Shown here: in pieces, positions 16,001 through 25,798 of the stretch
Layout of the letters: each line of letters starts with the position of its first letter
Position numbering within the stretch: position 1 is the stretch's first letter
NCBI RefSeq assembly: GCF_016908635.1
Contig: NZ_JAFBEG010000010.1
Location: 22,600 to 86,599, forward strand
Direction: 5' to 3'
DNA length: 64,000 bases
Source of the DNA: Sporohalobacter salinus
Lineage (GTDB): Bacteria; Bacillota; Halanaerobiia; Halobacteroidales; Acetohalobiaceae
The notes under the pieces: generated by a model
Databases searched by the model: none
What the model was told of the DNA's origin: nothing
What the model saw: only the letters and a program-made list of their open reading frames with translations
Position numbers and translations under genes: made by a program

Positions 16001-18427
16001 ATGAGAAAGATTAATATTTGTGTTATTAGCTCTAATCAAACTCTTATTGACGATATTTCCTTTATGATAAGTCACTTAAATAAAGTTATAAAGAAATATT
16101 TAGAAGAAGATAAAAATTCTACACCTGGTGACGATTATAATTATAAAGACATGATTTATGATGATGTATTTTATACTTTACTTAAACAGATAGCTCAGTA
16201 TCTTTCTAAGCAAAGAAAGCAATTTGTCTTAGATGCTTATTATTATGAAACATTTAAAAAGTTCCGGCAGGCAGCAAAAGAAGGAAAAATTGAGTTTTCT
16301 GATGATTCAGCTTTTGAATTTTTTATTGTTTATAAACCAAAATTCGAACAAAGACTTTCAGGTAATCAGCGGTTTACAAATAAAAAAGAAGAATTAATCT
16401 CAATTTGTAATCAAAATGACATAGAAACTAAAATTTCTCCGAATTCATTCATTTTCTATATTGATAAAAAAAGATTGGATTCTTGGATTTTTTATAGTTC
16501 TGGAGGTTATCACTTACGTTTGTTTGATTGTGATGCTACTGATCGGCGGGCTGATTTACTAAGGCTAATAATGAATCATTTAGAACAAACCCGTTTTAAT
16601 AAAATACTGAGCCGATATTTTGGAAAAAATTTATCTCCAGTAACTATTGCTCAGGAAATTAAACAATTTATGCGTTCTCAATGTTCAGAAAAATGGGATT
16701 TTTATTTTTACACGGGAAGTGCGATTGCTACATTTATTGAGTCAATGACTGATTCAAAATCTGAAATTTCTGCTAGGTGTTTTACTGGACCTAGTGAGCA
16801 TAGCTTAGCATGTGGAGCCTTATCAAGTTGGCTCCTTTATAATCGTGAATATGTGATAGCTATAACAATGGGAATGATTGATGAATTTCGAGGAACGTTA
16901 GCTAATTTACAGCGGGCTAAGGCGAACGGCTTTATTATTTGTGCTGAAAGTAAAACAGATACTTGGCAGCCTTTTCAAGGAACTATTAATCAGGAAAGTG
17001 ATGGGCTAGAAGTTATAGAAGCACGTGGCTTATCTTATGTATATATTGAAAAAACTAATGAAATTGCTGATAAATTGGAAGAAGCTTTTCGACTTTATCT
17101 TAAAAAAGGAGGCCCAGTAGTAATTTTTGCTACTCAGCAGGTATTAGATTCTCGTTCTGGTCAAAAAATTGAAATTTCTTATGCAAAAGAAAAAGCAACT
17201 ACCTTTTCTGAAATAAAAATAACAAAAAATGAAGAATTTAAAAAAGCATTAAAAGTGATTAATGAAACTCCTTCTCACATTCTTTGGCAGTGTGATAACT
17301 TAACTGATTCACAACGTGAATTAGTTTACGAGATAGCTGAGCAGGCTGGTATTGCTTTAGCTGATTCATTGATTTATCCTGGTAGTGTAAGTAGGTATTG
17401 GAAAGGGGAGAAAATACATAATTATCTTGGGTCACTAGCTATATATGGTTATAGCCGTCGTATTTATAAATTTTTACATAATGATCATAGACTTGCTGAT
17501 AAAGAAGAACAGTGCTTGTTTTTTATAAATAGTAGAATAGGTCAGGTAGCAACTCCAATTTCGGAACCAAAATTAAAACGACGGCTGCAGGTTGCCCAAG
17601 TAAATAATAATTTAGAATATATGTCTCCTTTTACTGATATTCCAATTAATATACCGACAACTCAATTTTTACGAAATATAAAAGAAGAACTTGCTGTTAA
17701 ACCTTATATATTGAAAAAAAGGAAAAATAAAATAGACGAACTAAATAAAGTTTCTAAGGCTATGCCATGTGATCAGATAGGTAGTTTACCATTTTCGCTA
17801 GGTTATTTCTTTGAGCAGCTAAGAACATTAGTAAAAGAATTAATTGAAAATCAAGGATATCAGTATACTGGAGTATTTGAAGTTGGACGTAGTGGTGCAT
17901 ATGCTATTTGCAAAATGCCTCTAACTAATCAAGGTTTTTCCGGCTGGTATGGACGAGCTCTTATGGGCGATGGACTTATGGCTTTACCTTATGTTGCTGT
18001 AAATACCCCTCTTAATGTTATAGCTTTTATTGGTGATGGAGCTCGTGGTTTAGTACCTAATATAGAGGAACAGTTGATATCCAAATTTACAGATAATCCA
18101 AAAAAGATGAAGAACAAAAATGTTACTGTGTTTTGTATGGTTAATGGAAACCTTTCTATGATTCAAAGTTACATTGATTATCAATATTCTCGCTGGGGAT
18201 CAACTCAGACTATTTCTCCAGTTCATTTTAACAGAAAACAGAAGAAAAAATTTAATTCAGTCTCTGTTTGTCGAAAAACCATTGTTGATTTCGATGCTTC
18301 TATGCTTAAAGAAGCTTTGACTTGTAAAGAAAGAATAAATTTCTTTGATGTTTTTGTCTCGCATAGTATGAGAGGTGACGGCTTGAGTCCCTTGACAGAG
18401 AAATTGTGGGACCATGAAAAATTATAA
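16001..18427 (+). CDS. PigD-like thiamine-diphosphate enzyme (acyloin/Stetter-type)
   Basis: 808 residues. An N-terminal extension of about 230 residues precedes a thiamine-diphosphate PYR domain (FTGPSEHSLACGALSSWLL with the activating Glu, about 265-400), a middle domain, and a C-terminal PP domain with IAFIGDGARGLV and the distal NGN of the GDG...N cofactor motif (about 610-760). Length, the N-terminal extension and the tight partner, a reductase-aminotransferase fusion, match PigD, which in prodigiosin synthesis decarboxylates pyruvate and adds the acetyl unit to an enal. RBS GGGAGG before the ATG. 53 bp separate it from the partner gene. A general acetolactate-synthase-like role is less likely. 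The actual substrates are unknown. Confidence 0.72.
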   Translation: MRKINICVISSNQTLIDDISFMISHLNKVIKKYLEEDKNSTPGDDYNYKDMIYDDVFYTLLKQIAQYLSKQRKQFVLDAYYYETFKKFRQAAKEGKIEFSDDSAFEFFIVYKPKFEQRLSGNQRFTNKKEELISICNQNDIETKISPNSFIFYIDKKRLDSWIFYSSGGYHLRLFDCDATDRRADLLRLIMNHLEQTRFNKILSRYFGKNLSPVTIAQEIKQFMRSQCSEKWDFYFYTGSAIATFIESMTDSKSEISARCFTGPSEHSLACGALSSWLLYNREYVIAITMGMIDEFRGTLANLQRAKANGFIICAESKTDTWQPFQGTINQESDGLEVIEARGLSYVYIEKTNEIADKLEEAFRLYLKKGGPVVIFATQQVLDSRSGQKIEISYAKEKATTFSEIKITKNEEFKKALKVINETPSHILWQCDNLTDSQRELVYEIAEQAGIALADSLIYPGSVSRYWKGEKIHNYLGSLAIYGYSRRIYKFLHNDHRLADKEEQCLFFINSRIGQVATPISEPKLKRRLQVAQVNNNLEYMSPFTDIPINIPTTQFLRNIKEELAVKPYILKKRKNKIDELNKVSKAMPCDQIGSLPFSLGYFFEQLRTLVKELIENQGYQYTGVFEVGRSGAYAICKMPLTNQGFSGWYGRALMGDGLMALPYVAVNTPLNVIAFIGDGARGLVPNIEEQLISKFTDNPKKMKNKNVTVFCMVNGNLSMIQSYIDYQYSRWGSTQTISPVHFNRKQKKKFNSVSVCRKTIVDFDASMLKEALTCKERINFFDVFVSHSMRGDGLSPLTEKLWDHEKL

Positions 18428-18493
18428 AATTAGATATTTTTTCTTTCATTTAATTAAATAATAAATTTTTTAGAAAGGAAGTGACATTAATTA

Positions 18494-21015
18494 TGAAATT
18501 TGGATTTATAGCTCATCCTACTTCTTTAAAATTAAAACGTTATATTAAAATTTCTGATCTTGTTTCTAGGCATATTAAAGATCAGGAAGACGGTTTTGAT
18601 ACTGAACGTTGGCAGTATCGTAATTTAATTCCTACTATTGATTTTGGCCAAATTTCAAGTTCAAATGATTCGGTATGTGAAGGAAGTATTTATTCTATGC
18701 CGCTTACTGCAAATGAAATGTTAGATCAGCCGCGAGATATAGCTAAACGAGTAGTCGACAGCGTAAATCAATTGAAAGAAGATGGAGCTGAGTTAGTAGG
18801 TTTGGGAGGTTTTACAGGAATTATCGGCAATCGAGGAAAAAAAACTCTTGAGAAAACTGGAGTACCGGTAACTACAGGAAACTCTTTAACTGCATATACT
18901 ACTTGGCAAAATATGCTTAATGTGTTGGATCACCTTGAGATAAACCCTGAAAATGCTGAAATTGCTGTAGTTGGTTATCCGGGTTCGATTGCTTTGGTAG
19001 TTGCTAAATTATTGTTACGTCAAGTAGATAACTTGGTATTAGTTTATCGCGGAGATAGTAACAAAGAAGAAAAACTTTTAAACCATCTTGCAAAAAAATA
19101 CCACAATCAAGTTAGGTTAACTAATGATATAGAAACTTGTTATGATCAAGTTCAATTTTATGTTTCGGCAACTTCCAGTGGTTCAGTTATTGATCCTTAT
19201 GCTTTACCTTCAGGCTCTGTTGTGGTTGATGCTGCTCTTCCTCAGGATGTTAAGTCTTATGATAATGATCGTAATGATATTATTGTAATTGATGGAGGAT
19301 TAATTTCTGCTAACAATGATTTTCAGTTAGGAAGTAAAATAATGGGGATTGCACCGGATAAATCAATTAACGGTTGTATAGCTGAAACGATAGTCCTTGC
19401 ACTTGAAGATCGGGCTGAATCTTTTTCTGTGGGACGTGAGTTATCTCAAGAAAAAGTTATTGAAATTGGAGAAATAGCTGCAAAACATGGTCTTACTCCA
19501 ACTAGATTAACTTCTTATGGAGAAAAAATTGATCAAAGTGATTTTTATAAACTAAAGAAATTCTTTCGAGATTCCCAAAAGCAAAAATCATATGATTTAG
19601 AAGAATGGTCCGGCCAAGAACTTCATTCTGAAATTTTTCAATTATTTGGAGAGCATATAAATCCTTATTTTCGAGATTTTTACGAGTTTAATTATATTGA
19701 TAGAGTGTTTATCGAAGGTAAAGGTTGTACTCTTGTTGATACCGAAGGAAAAGAATTTTTAGATTTTGTAGGAGGTTATGGATGCCTTAATACAGGGCAT
19801 AATCATCCAGATATTGTGGAGGCAGTAAATAGTTATCTTAATAAAGGATATCCTACGTTTACTCAGTATGTGTCTGCTCCAGCTCAAACTAGTATCCTTG
19901 CTGAAAAATTAGCTGAATTAACCCCGGGAGATCTAGAACGGACTTTCTTCAGTAATTCAGGTACTGAAGCTGTTGAAGCTGCTATTAAATTAGCAAAGGC
20001 AGCTACTGATAATCCCCGTTTTTTATATTGTGATAATAGTTATCATGGTAAAACACTTGGTTCATTATCGATAACTGGCCGCGATAAACACCGGTCAATT
20101 TTTGAACCATTATTACCGAAATGTACAAGTATCCCGTTTGATGATATCGAAGCACTAGAGACTGAATTAGAAAAAGGTGATGTTGGAGCTTTTATTTTGG
20201 AACCAATCCAGGGCGAAGGGGGAGTTATTTTACCTTCTAGAGATTATCTTGCTTCAGTAGAAAAGCTCTGCAACAAATACGACTGTATCCTGATAATGGA
20301 TGAAATTCAAACTGGATTCTGCCGAACCGGAAAAATGTTTGCTTGTGAGCAGACAGGTATTGAGCCGGATATTATTGCGTTAGCAAAATCACTATCAGGA
20401 GGTCTTGTTCCGATTGGAGCTACAGTTACGCGAAAAGAACTTTGGGACCGAGCTTATGGAACAGCTGATAATTTTGCTTTGCATACATCCACCTTTGGTG
20501 GAGGAAATCTTGCAGCAACAGCTGGAATTGCTGCTCTTGAAGTAATGAACAAAGAAGGTCTTGCTGATAATGCTTTGTCTGTTGGTTCAATGCTAAAAGA
20601 AGAATTACAAAATATTGCTCAAAATTATCCCTTTATTAAAGAAGTGCGAGGGCAAGGATTGATGATTGGAATTGAATTTTCTAATCCTTATGATAAGGGA
20701 ATTGAAGGGCTTATAGATGAGTTTGCTAGTCGGATTCCTGGAAATGTTTTTGCAACTTATCAGTTTTTGTCAGATAAAGCTAAAAGTAATATTGAGATGG
20801 CAATTAAAGAGTTTGAAAAAAGTTTTGAAGAAATGTTCCTGATGCGAATAATTGCTAAACTTTCTCATCAATATGGAATTCTTACTTTTGTGACTGCAAA
20901 TACATCTAAAGTAATGCGAATTCAGCCTCCATTAGTTCTTACTAAAAAACAAGCTCGTTATTTTGTTGATTCTTTTGCAAAAGTATGTGAAGATATGACA
21001 ACAGTTTTAGGTTAA
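18494..21015 (+). CDS. PigE-like fusion: acyl thioester reductase + class III aminotransferase
   Basis: About 840 residues (ATG 18494 follows GAAAGGAAGTGAC; a TTG-type start at 18481 overlaps the ribosome site). Residues 1-350 resemble acyl-ACP reductases: MKFGFIAHPTSL, GLGGFTGIIGN, TGNSLTAYT and a Rossmann segment EIAVVGYPGSIALVVAKLL. Residues ~385-844 form a class III PLP aminotransferase with FFSNSGTEAVEAAIKLAKAAT, LIMDEIQTGFCRTG and the PLP lysine in IALAKSLSGG. This order is that of PigE, which reduces an acyl thioester to an aldehyde and aminates the PigD product before ring closure. An acyl aldehyde or fatty-amine product is an alternative. No PigB-like oxidase is near. Confidence 0.78.
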
Positions 21016-21029
21016 ATGAAGTTATTAAA

Positions 21030-21146
21030 TTGACTAGGACTATTAAGATTTTTGACAGTACCTAATTTTTGATGAAAAAAGTTAATTATGACAGCAGTAT
21101 GCTGATTCTTATGAGTATCAACTCCAACAAAGATATATATGAGATT
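21030..21146 (-). pseudogene. IS110-type transposase, N-terminal remnant
   Basis: On the minus strand the frame reads FVGVDTHKNQHTAVIIN, the DEDD-type N-terminus of IS110-family transposases, then runs into a stop after ~38 residues. The rest is missing. It marks an insertion scar directly after the PigE-like gene. The stretch up to 21360 has no gene. Confidence 0.7.
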
Positions 21147-21383
21147 CAATTCCTTTCAAGATAATATATTAAATCATCAAACAGATCCTATTATAGTAGC
21201 GTTGAATGTAGCGTCCTATTGACTACCTCTGATGATTAAAAAAGTGGGTGGAAAGGAGCCATAGAGGCACTCTACCTCGCTTAAGTTAAATATAACAAAG
21301 TTTAGATCAAAAATTAAGATGGAGTACAAATTTTCAACTTGTTGGTAAGACTTCTTTAAAATAACACAATGGGGAGTGGTAAA

Positions 21384-22013
21384 ATGTTTAGACGAGCTTT
21401 TGTAGAGTTAATAATTGTTTTACTTGTTAGGTGGCCTCGATTGATGGAATCAACTATTATAAAAAAATCAATAGTATTTATTTATGGAAAACTAATAGCT
21501 GATGATCTGGATCAAGTAATTAAGAAAAAGGAAGATTATGATAAACCAATAATTAATGCCCTCCGGTATATTAAGTCAAATTTTGATCAACCTCAAAAAG
21601 TTCTTGATTTAGGAACAGGTACTGGATTTGGTGTTTTTAAAACTAAGGAAATTATCGAGTCAAAAGAGATAATAGGGGTAGATTTATCTAAAAACATGCT
21701 CGAAATAGCCCGAAAAAAAGCAAAGGCAAGGGAGGGGGATAATATTTTTTTTGAGCAGCAAGATGCATCTGATCTGAGTTATGAAAGTAATAGCTTTGAC
21801 CTTTTGATGAGTAATAATTGTCCTTGCTATTTAAAAGAGGTAGCTAGAGTTTTAAAACCTTCCGGATTATTTTTATTTACTCTATCTTATAGTGGAGAAA
21901 AAGTAATGAAACACAAACCTCGATTGGAAAAATTTTTAAGAAGACATGGTTTTCAGATAAATAAGATGGATCAAGGAGGGAATGGGGTATACATTATTGC
22001 AGAATTGTCTTAA
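21384..22013 (+). CDS. Class I SAM-dependent methyltransferase
   Basis: 209 residues from the ATG at 21384, preferred over 21369 because that ATG lies inside the ribosome site GGGGAGTGG. Motif I VLDLGTGTGFGVF (about residue 75), acidic loop GVDLSKNMLEIARKKA, motif FDLLMSNNCPCYLKEVARVLKPSGLFLFTLS. The N-terminal 40 residues are hydrophobic or basic and could lie on the membrane. The substrate is unknown. Placed between the PigD/PigE-like pair and the export cassette, it might modify the pair's product, but an IS110 scar separates them. Confidence 0.8.
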   Translation: MFRRAFVELIIVLLVRWPRLMESTIIKKSIVFIYGKLIADDLDQVIKKKEDYDKPIINALRYIKSNFDQPQKVLDLGTGTGFGVFKTKEIIESKEIIGVDLSKNMLEIARKKAKAREGDNIFFEQQDASDLSYESNSFDLLMSNNCPCYLKEVARVLKPSGLFLFTLSYSGEKVMKHKPRLEKFLRRHGFQINKMDQGGNGVYIIAELS

Positions 22014-22082
22014 TTCTGAACAAATTTTAATAACTTCTGATTAATTTTGCCAGATTATTTGAAATATAAATGGATATTAAAC

Positions 22083-22135
22083 CGGCATATGCCGCATTAA
22101 TTTTTTCAAGAAGCTTTTTTAGCGTGCTTCGGAAA
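22083..22135 (+). other. Structured leader-like motif related to 10191-10250
   Basis: CGGCATATGCCG palindrome, CATTAATTTTTT, then a second stem (GAAGC...GCTTC). The same order (ATGG, hairpin, TTAATTTTTT, AGA, hairpin with GCTTTT) is seen in the sigma-factor leader. It lies about 290 bp upstream of the TetR gene. The rest of 22014-22340 shows nothing recognisable. Confidence 0.35.
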
Positions 22136-22342
22136 TTATATAAATAACAAATGCAAATTCTGTTCATGTTATTAAGGAAAAGAAAAAGGTTTTGGAAAGG
22201 GAGCTAACTTAAATCTAATTCGACTTTGAAGATAAATAAAGGTTAATTTTGTAAGCTGGATTGGATTTTTTGAAAGGATATGATTTAAACTTAATGAGGT
22301 GCAGTTTAGATTAAGTTCTGTGCTAAAAATTCACTTAGATAT

Positions 22343-22372
22343 TTGACAAATTGAAGGTAAGAGTGTTATAAT
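22343..22372 (+). promoter_or_regulatory. Sigma-A promoter of the tetR gene
   Basis: TTGACA (22343-22348), 18 bp, TATAAT (22367-22372), 53 bp upstream of the start codon. Confidence 0.7.
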
Positions 22373-22424
22373 TTTCATTGAATTAATTTTCGATAAAAAT
22401 CAGTATTATAAAGGAAGTGAAATT

Positions 22425-23018
22425 ATGGCTCCTAAATTAGTTAATGTAGACCAAAAAAAGCAGAAAATAATAGAGGGAACCCTTGCTGCTTTAGCCAAAA
22501 AAGAATTAAATCAATTAAAAATAGCTGATATTGCTGACGAACTTGATATGGGGCAGAGTACTATTTATGAATACTTTAAGAATAAAGATGAACTTATCAA
22601 AGAAGCTTTAGAATATTTTTTACAGCAGTTACATGTTCCCGAAGAAAATGAAAGTTTAACTGCTTTAGAAGAATTAAAGCGATTACTAAAGCAGGTTGAA
22701 AAGCAAGTAAAAGCGAATAAACTAAATGAAATTAATCTGTTGATTGATTTGTTTTATCAGGGGATTAAAGGGGATTTTAACCAGTTAGAAGAAGTTTATA
22801 AAGATTATCTAGATTATATGGAAGCAAGAATAGCGGAAGATCAAAAAAGAGGGCTAATCAGAGAGGACATTAATCCCCAGGCTTTAGCTTCTTGGGTGGG
22901 GGCTGTTGTTGATGGATTAGGGTTACAAATATTATTAAGGTCAGAAGGTTTTGATATTGATGAAGTACTTGGTTCGTTTATAGAAGCAGTAGAAATATAT
23001 ACAATAAAAGAGAGTTAA
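22425..23018 (+). CDS. TetR/AcrR family transcriptional regulator
   Basis: 197 residues. The N-terminal helix-turn-helix is KIADIADELDMGQSTIYEYFKNKDELIKEALEYF (about 30-63); the rest is an all-helical ligand domain. GGAAGTGA ribosome site before the ATG. It has its own promoter and terminator, and a 42-bp perfect palindrome stands 43 bp after its stop, in front of the MMPL gene, so it most likely represses the export cassette and is released by a hydrophobic ligand. Confidence 0.9.
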   Translation: MAPKLVNVDQKKQKIIEGTLAALAKKELNQLKIADIADELDMGQSTIYEYFKNKDELIKEALEYFLQQLHVPEENESLTALEELKRLLKQVEKQVKANKLNEINLLIDLFYQGIKGDFNQLEEVYKDYLDYMEARIAEDQKRGLIREDINPQALASWVGAVVDGLGLQILLRSEGFDIDEVLGSFIEAVEIYTIKES

Positions 23019-23032
23019 ATTAAATAAAGATA

Positions 23033-23058
23033 AGAAGCTTCCTTGTAGGAAGCTTTTT
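23033..23058 (+). terminator. Terminator of the tetR gene
   Basis: AAGCTTCCT, 3-nt loop, AGGAAGCTT, then T-run. Confidence 0.85.
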
Positions 23059-23060
23059 AA

Positions 23061-23102
23061 TACAAATTATTTTGAACGAATATTCGTTCAAAATAATTTG
23101 TA
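23061..23102. promoter_or_regulatory. 42-bp perfect palindrome, probable TetR operator
   Basis: TACAAATTATTTTGAACGAAT followed by its exact reverse complement; the core TTGAACGAATATTCGTTCAA resembles operators of TetR/FadR-type regulators. It lies 48 bp upstream of the MMPL start codon, placed to overlap the promoter. Confidence 0.8.
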
Positions 23103-23149
23103 AGTTTATTAGGCTATTACAATTGAAAGTATAGAAAGGAGAGGGGAAA

Positions 23150-25777
23150 ATGAGAAAAAAATTATTTAATTTAATTGCTGATTTAATTACGAGTAAGCCT
23201 AAACAGATTTTAGCAATTGCTGCTGTTATAACATTAATTATGTTAGTGTTGACAAGTAATTTAAATCTAGAACTGAGTTGGGTTGGATTAGCCCCTAAAG
23301 GTGACCCATCCCAGAAAGAATATAAGAAAATTATAGAAAACTATCCTTCAGCAGGTAATATATATGTTACTGTTAAGGACGAAAATGGAAATCCGACCCG
23401 GGCTGCTCGATTAGCAGTAGAAGCATTAGAAGATATAAAGTATATCAAGGATGTAAATTATAAGTTGAATACAGATTATTTGTTAAATAATGGACTTCTG
23501 CTTTATAAAACTAAAAATTTATCTGAAATAACCCCTACATTAAAGAATCCTAATTTGACGGATTATATAAGAAATTTAAACCAAGTTTATGAAGATGAAT
23601 ATAGAGGAGACAGCGATAATATTAAAGATGATGAAAAAGAGTTGGTTAGATCTTTTCGAGGGATAAAAACTTTTTTACAGACAGCTAATACTTCTTTGAA
23701 TAAAAACATTTCCACTAAAACAGTTCATTCTCAAGTTGATCGGTTGCTACTTGGAGATCCTTATTTTAGATCTAATAATGGTAAACTTTTATTGATGACT
23801 TTACAGCCTACCTTTAATATGATGGATTATTCCAAACTTGAGCCAGGGATAGGAGCAGTTGAAAAGAAATTAAAAGAGTTAGAACAGGCTAACCCTAATT
23901 ATCACTTCGGTCTTACCGGGATGCATGTAATAGTTCGAGATGAAATGGTGACTACTACGCAGGATTCCACCTTAGCAATGATTATGGGATTTATTTTAGT
24001 AATAATTATTTTAGTTGCCGCATTTAAAATGTGGTTGTCGCCGTTGTTGGCGGCAATTCCTCTTATTACAGGTATTATCTGGGATCTGGGTCTTGCTTCT
24101 ATTTTTATCGGTCGGTTAAACTTAATAACTGCTTTTACGGCTGCAATTTTAATTGGGTTGGGCATTGATTTTTCTGTTCATACTTTAAGTGGTTATACGG
24201 AAGCAAAAAGTAATGGACTGTCAGCTAAGGAATCTGTTTATTATATTTTGACGGAAGTTGCCCCGGCAATATTAACAGGAGCTTTAACTACAGCAGCAGC
24301 TTTTTTTGCTTTAACTGTTACTTCTTTGGGAGTTTTAGTTGAGTTAGGTATTATTATGGGAATAGGAATTTTAACTACAGTAGTAGCTGTATTGTTTATT
24401 CTGCCAACATTATTATTTCTTAGGACGAAAAAATTTAAGGAGGCTAAAATAAATAAAGGTCGCTATTATACTATTGGTACTGTAGCAAGCTGGACCAAAA
24501 AATTCAAATATGCTGTAATCCCACTTTTATTGATTATTCTTGCCTTTATGGGATGGCAGGGAAAACAAGCTAAATTTTATCTTAACATTGAAAAAATAGA
24601 ACCGCAAGGATTAGAATCAATTAAAGTAACAGATAAAATAGCTGATAAATTTGATATGAGTAATGATGCAATTATGTATACTACGGATAGTTTAAACAGG
24701 ACTTACTCTATAGCAGAATGGGCCCGGGATAAGTCGCAAGTAGAGATGGTAAGAACAATAACAGATTATTTACCGCCCAAGAAAATACAGCAAAAAAGAT
24801 TGAAAGAATTAAAAGATATAAATAAAGCTTTGTCTAATCCACCTAGTTATCACAAAATAGAGCGTAATAAGTTAGTGGCTGAGTTAATTCGCTTGCAGAA
24901 AAATATTATTGAAATTGGTCAACTGTCTTTCATGTCAGGAGTTGACGAGATTGTAAACGTAACTGATAAAATTACTGGTACAAAACAAAAGTCAGGTATA
25001 TTGCCTAAATTAATAGATAAGTTAAAATCTAATAATTATAATCAGCAGTATTTAACTAAATTTAGTCAAGACTTTTATAAATCCTTCGAACAAAAATGTA
25101 AACTTATGAAAATAGAAGATACCCTGTCGCTTGAAGATGTTCCTCAAGATATAAAAAGTCGCTTTTTGCCAAAAAGCGGCAACTCCTTTTTAACATCAGT
25201 TCATGCTCAGGGTCATCTATGGAAAAAAATAAAGAAACCAACTGGGGAAAGATTTATTTATATGATGCGGGAAAAAATCCCGAAAATAACTGGAGCTCCT
25301 GTATTTATGCGGGTTTTATATGATGCAGTAGTAAAAGAAGCAACTAAGTCTTTATTAGTTGTAGGTGTTACTTTACTTATCCTGCTAATGATCCATTTTA
25401 GATCTGTCAAACAAGTGATGGTAGGGTTTGTTCCTATGGTATTTGCCTTAATTATGACCTTAGGAATGGTTAAGGTATTGAAGGTTAATTTAGATATTAT
25501 TAGCGCCCTTGCTTTCCCTTTAATTGTAGGGATTGGAATTGATGATTGTGTTCATGTAATTCATAGGTTAAATGCAACTGATGAAGATTTAGAGATGGTT
25601 TTTAGCAGCGCAGGACGAGCTATTTTATTGACTTCTCTGACTACGATGGCCTCATTTGGATCCTTAATGATAGCTAATTACCAAGCAATATTTAGAATGG
25701 GGGTTGTCTTATTTGTCGGGGTAGCTTTTTGTTTTTTGATGACTTTGTTTGTAGTTCCTATTTTTCTAGATAATTAA
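23150..25777 (+). CDS. MMPL/RND-family exporter (HAE3-like)
   Basis: Inner-membrane transporter of 875 residues. Two halves each carry a first helix, a large periplasmic loop and a block of five helices. The proton-relay-like segments ILIGLGIDFSVHTLSGYTEA (about 330-350) and LIVGIGIDDCVHVIHRL (about 795-815) mark the two sterol-sensing-type units. This is the HAE3/HpnN-like group that moves hydrophobic molecules such as hopanoids or lipids. RBS GAGAGGGG. It is 21 bp from the LolA-like gene and under the palindromic operator. The cargo is unknown. Confidence 0.88.
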   Translation: MRKKLFNLIADLITSKPKQILAIAAVITLIMLVLTSNLNLELSWVGLAPKGDPSQKEYKKIIENYPSAGNIYVTVKDENGNPTRAARLAVEALEDIKYIKDVNYKLNTDYLLNNGLLLYKTKNLSEITPTLKNPNLTDYIRNLNQVYEDEYRGDSDNIKDDEKELVRSFRGIKTFLQTANTSLNKNISTKTVHSQVDRLLLGDPYFRSNNGKLLLMTLQPTFNMMDYSKLEPGIGAVEKKLKELEQANPNYHFGLTGMHVIVRDEMVTTTQDSTLAMIMGFILVIIILVAAFKMWLSPLLAAIPLITGIIWDLGLASIFIGRLNLITAFTAAILIGLGIDFSVHTLSGYTEAKSNGLSAKESVYYILTEVAPAILTGALTTAAAFFALTVTSLGVLVELGIIMGIGILTTVVAVLFILPTLLFLRTKKFKEAKINKGRYYTIGTVASWTKKFKYAVIPLLLIILAFMGWQGKQAKFYLNIEKIEPQGLESIKVTDKIADKFDMSNDAIMYTTDSLNRTYSIAEWARDKSQVEMVRTITDYLPPKKIQQKRLKELKDINKALSNPPSYHKIERNKLVAELIRLQKNIIEIGQLSFMSGVDEIVNVTDKITGTKQKSGILPKLIDKLKSNNYNQQYLTKFSQDFYKSFEQKCKLMKIEDTLSLEDVPQDIKSRFLPKSGNSFLTSVHAQGHLWKKIKKPTGERFIYMMREKIPKITGAPVFMRVLYDAVVKEATKSLLVVGVTLLILLMIHFRSVKQVMVGFVPMVFALIMTLGMVKVLKVNLDIISALAFPLIVGIGIDDCVHVIHRLNATDEDLEMVFSSAGRAILLTSLTTMASFGSLMIANYQAIFRMGVVLFVGVAFCFLMTLFVVPIFLDN

Positions 25778-25798
25778 ATTTATATAGGAGGAGATAAC

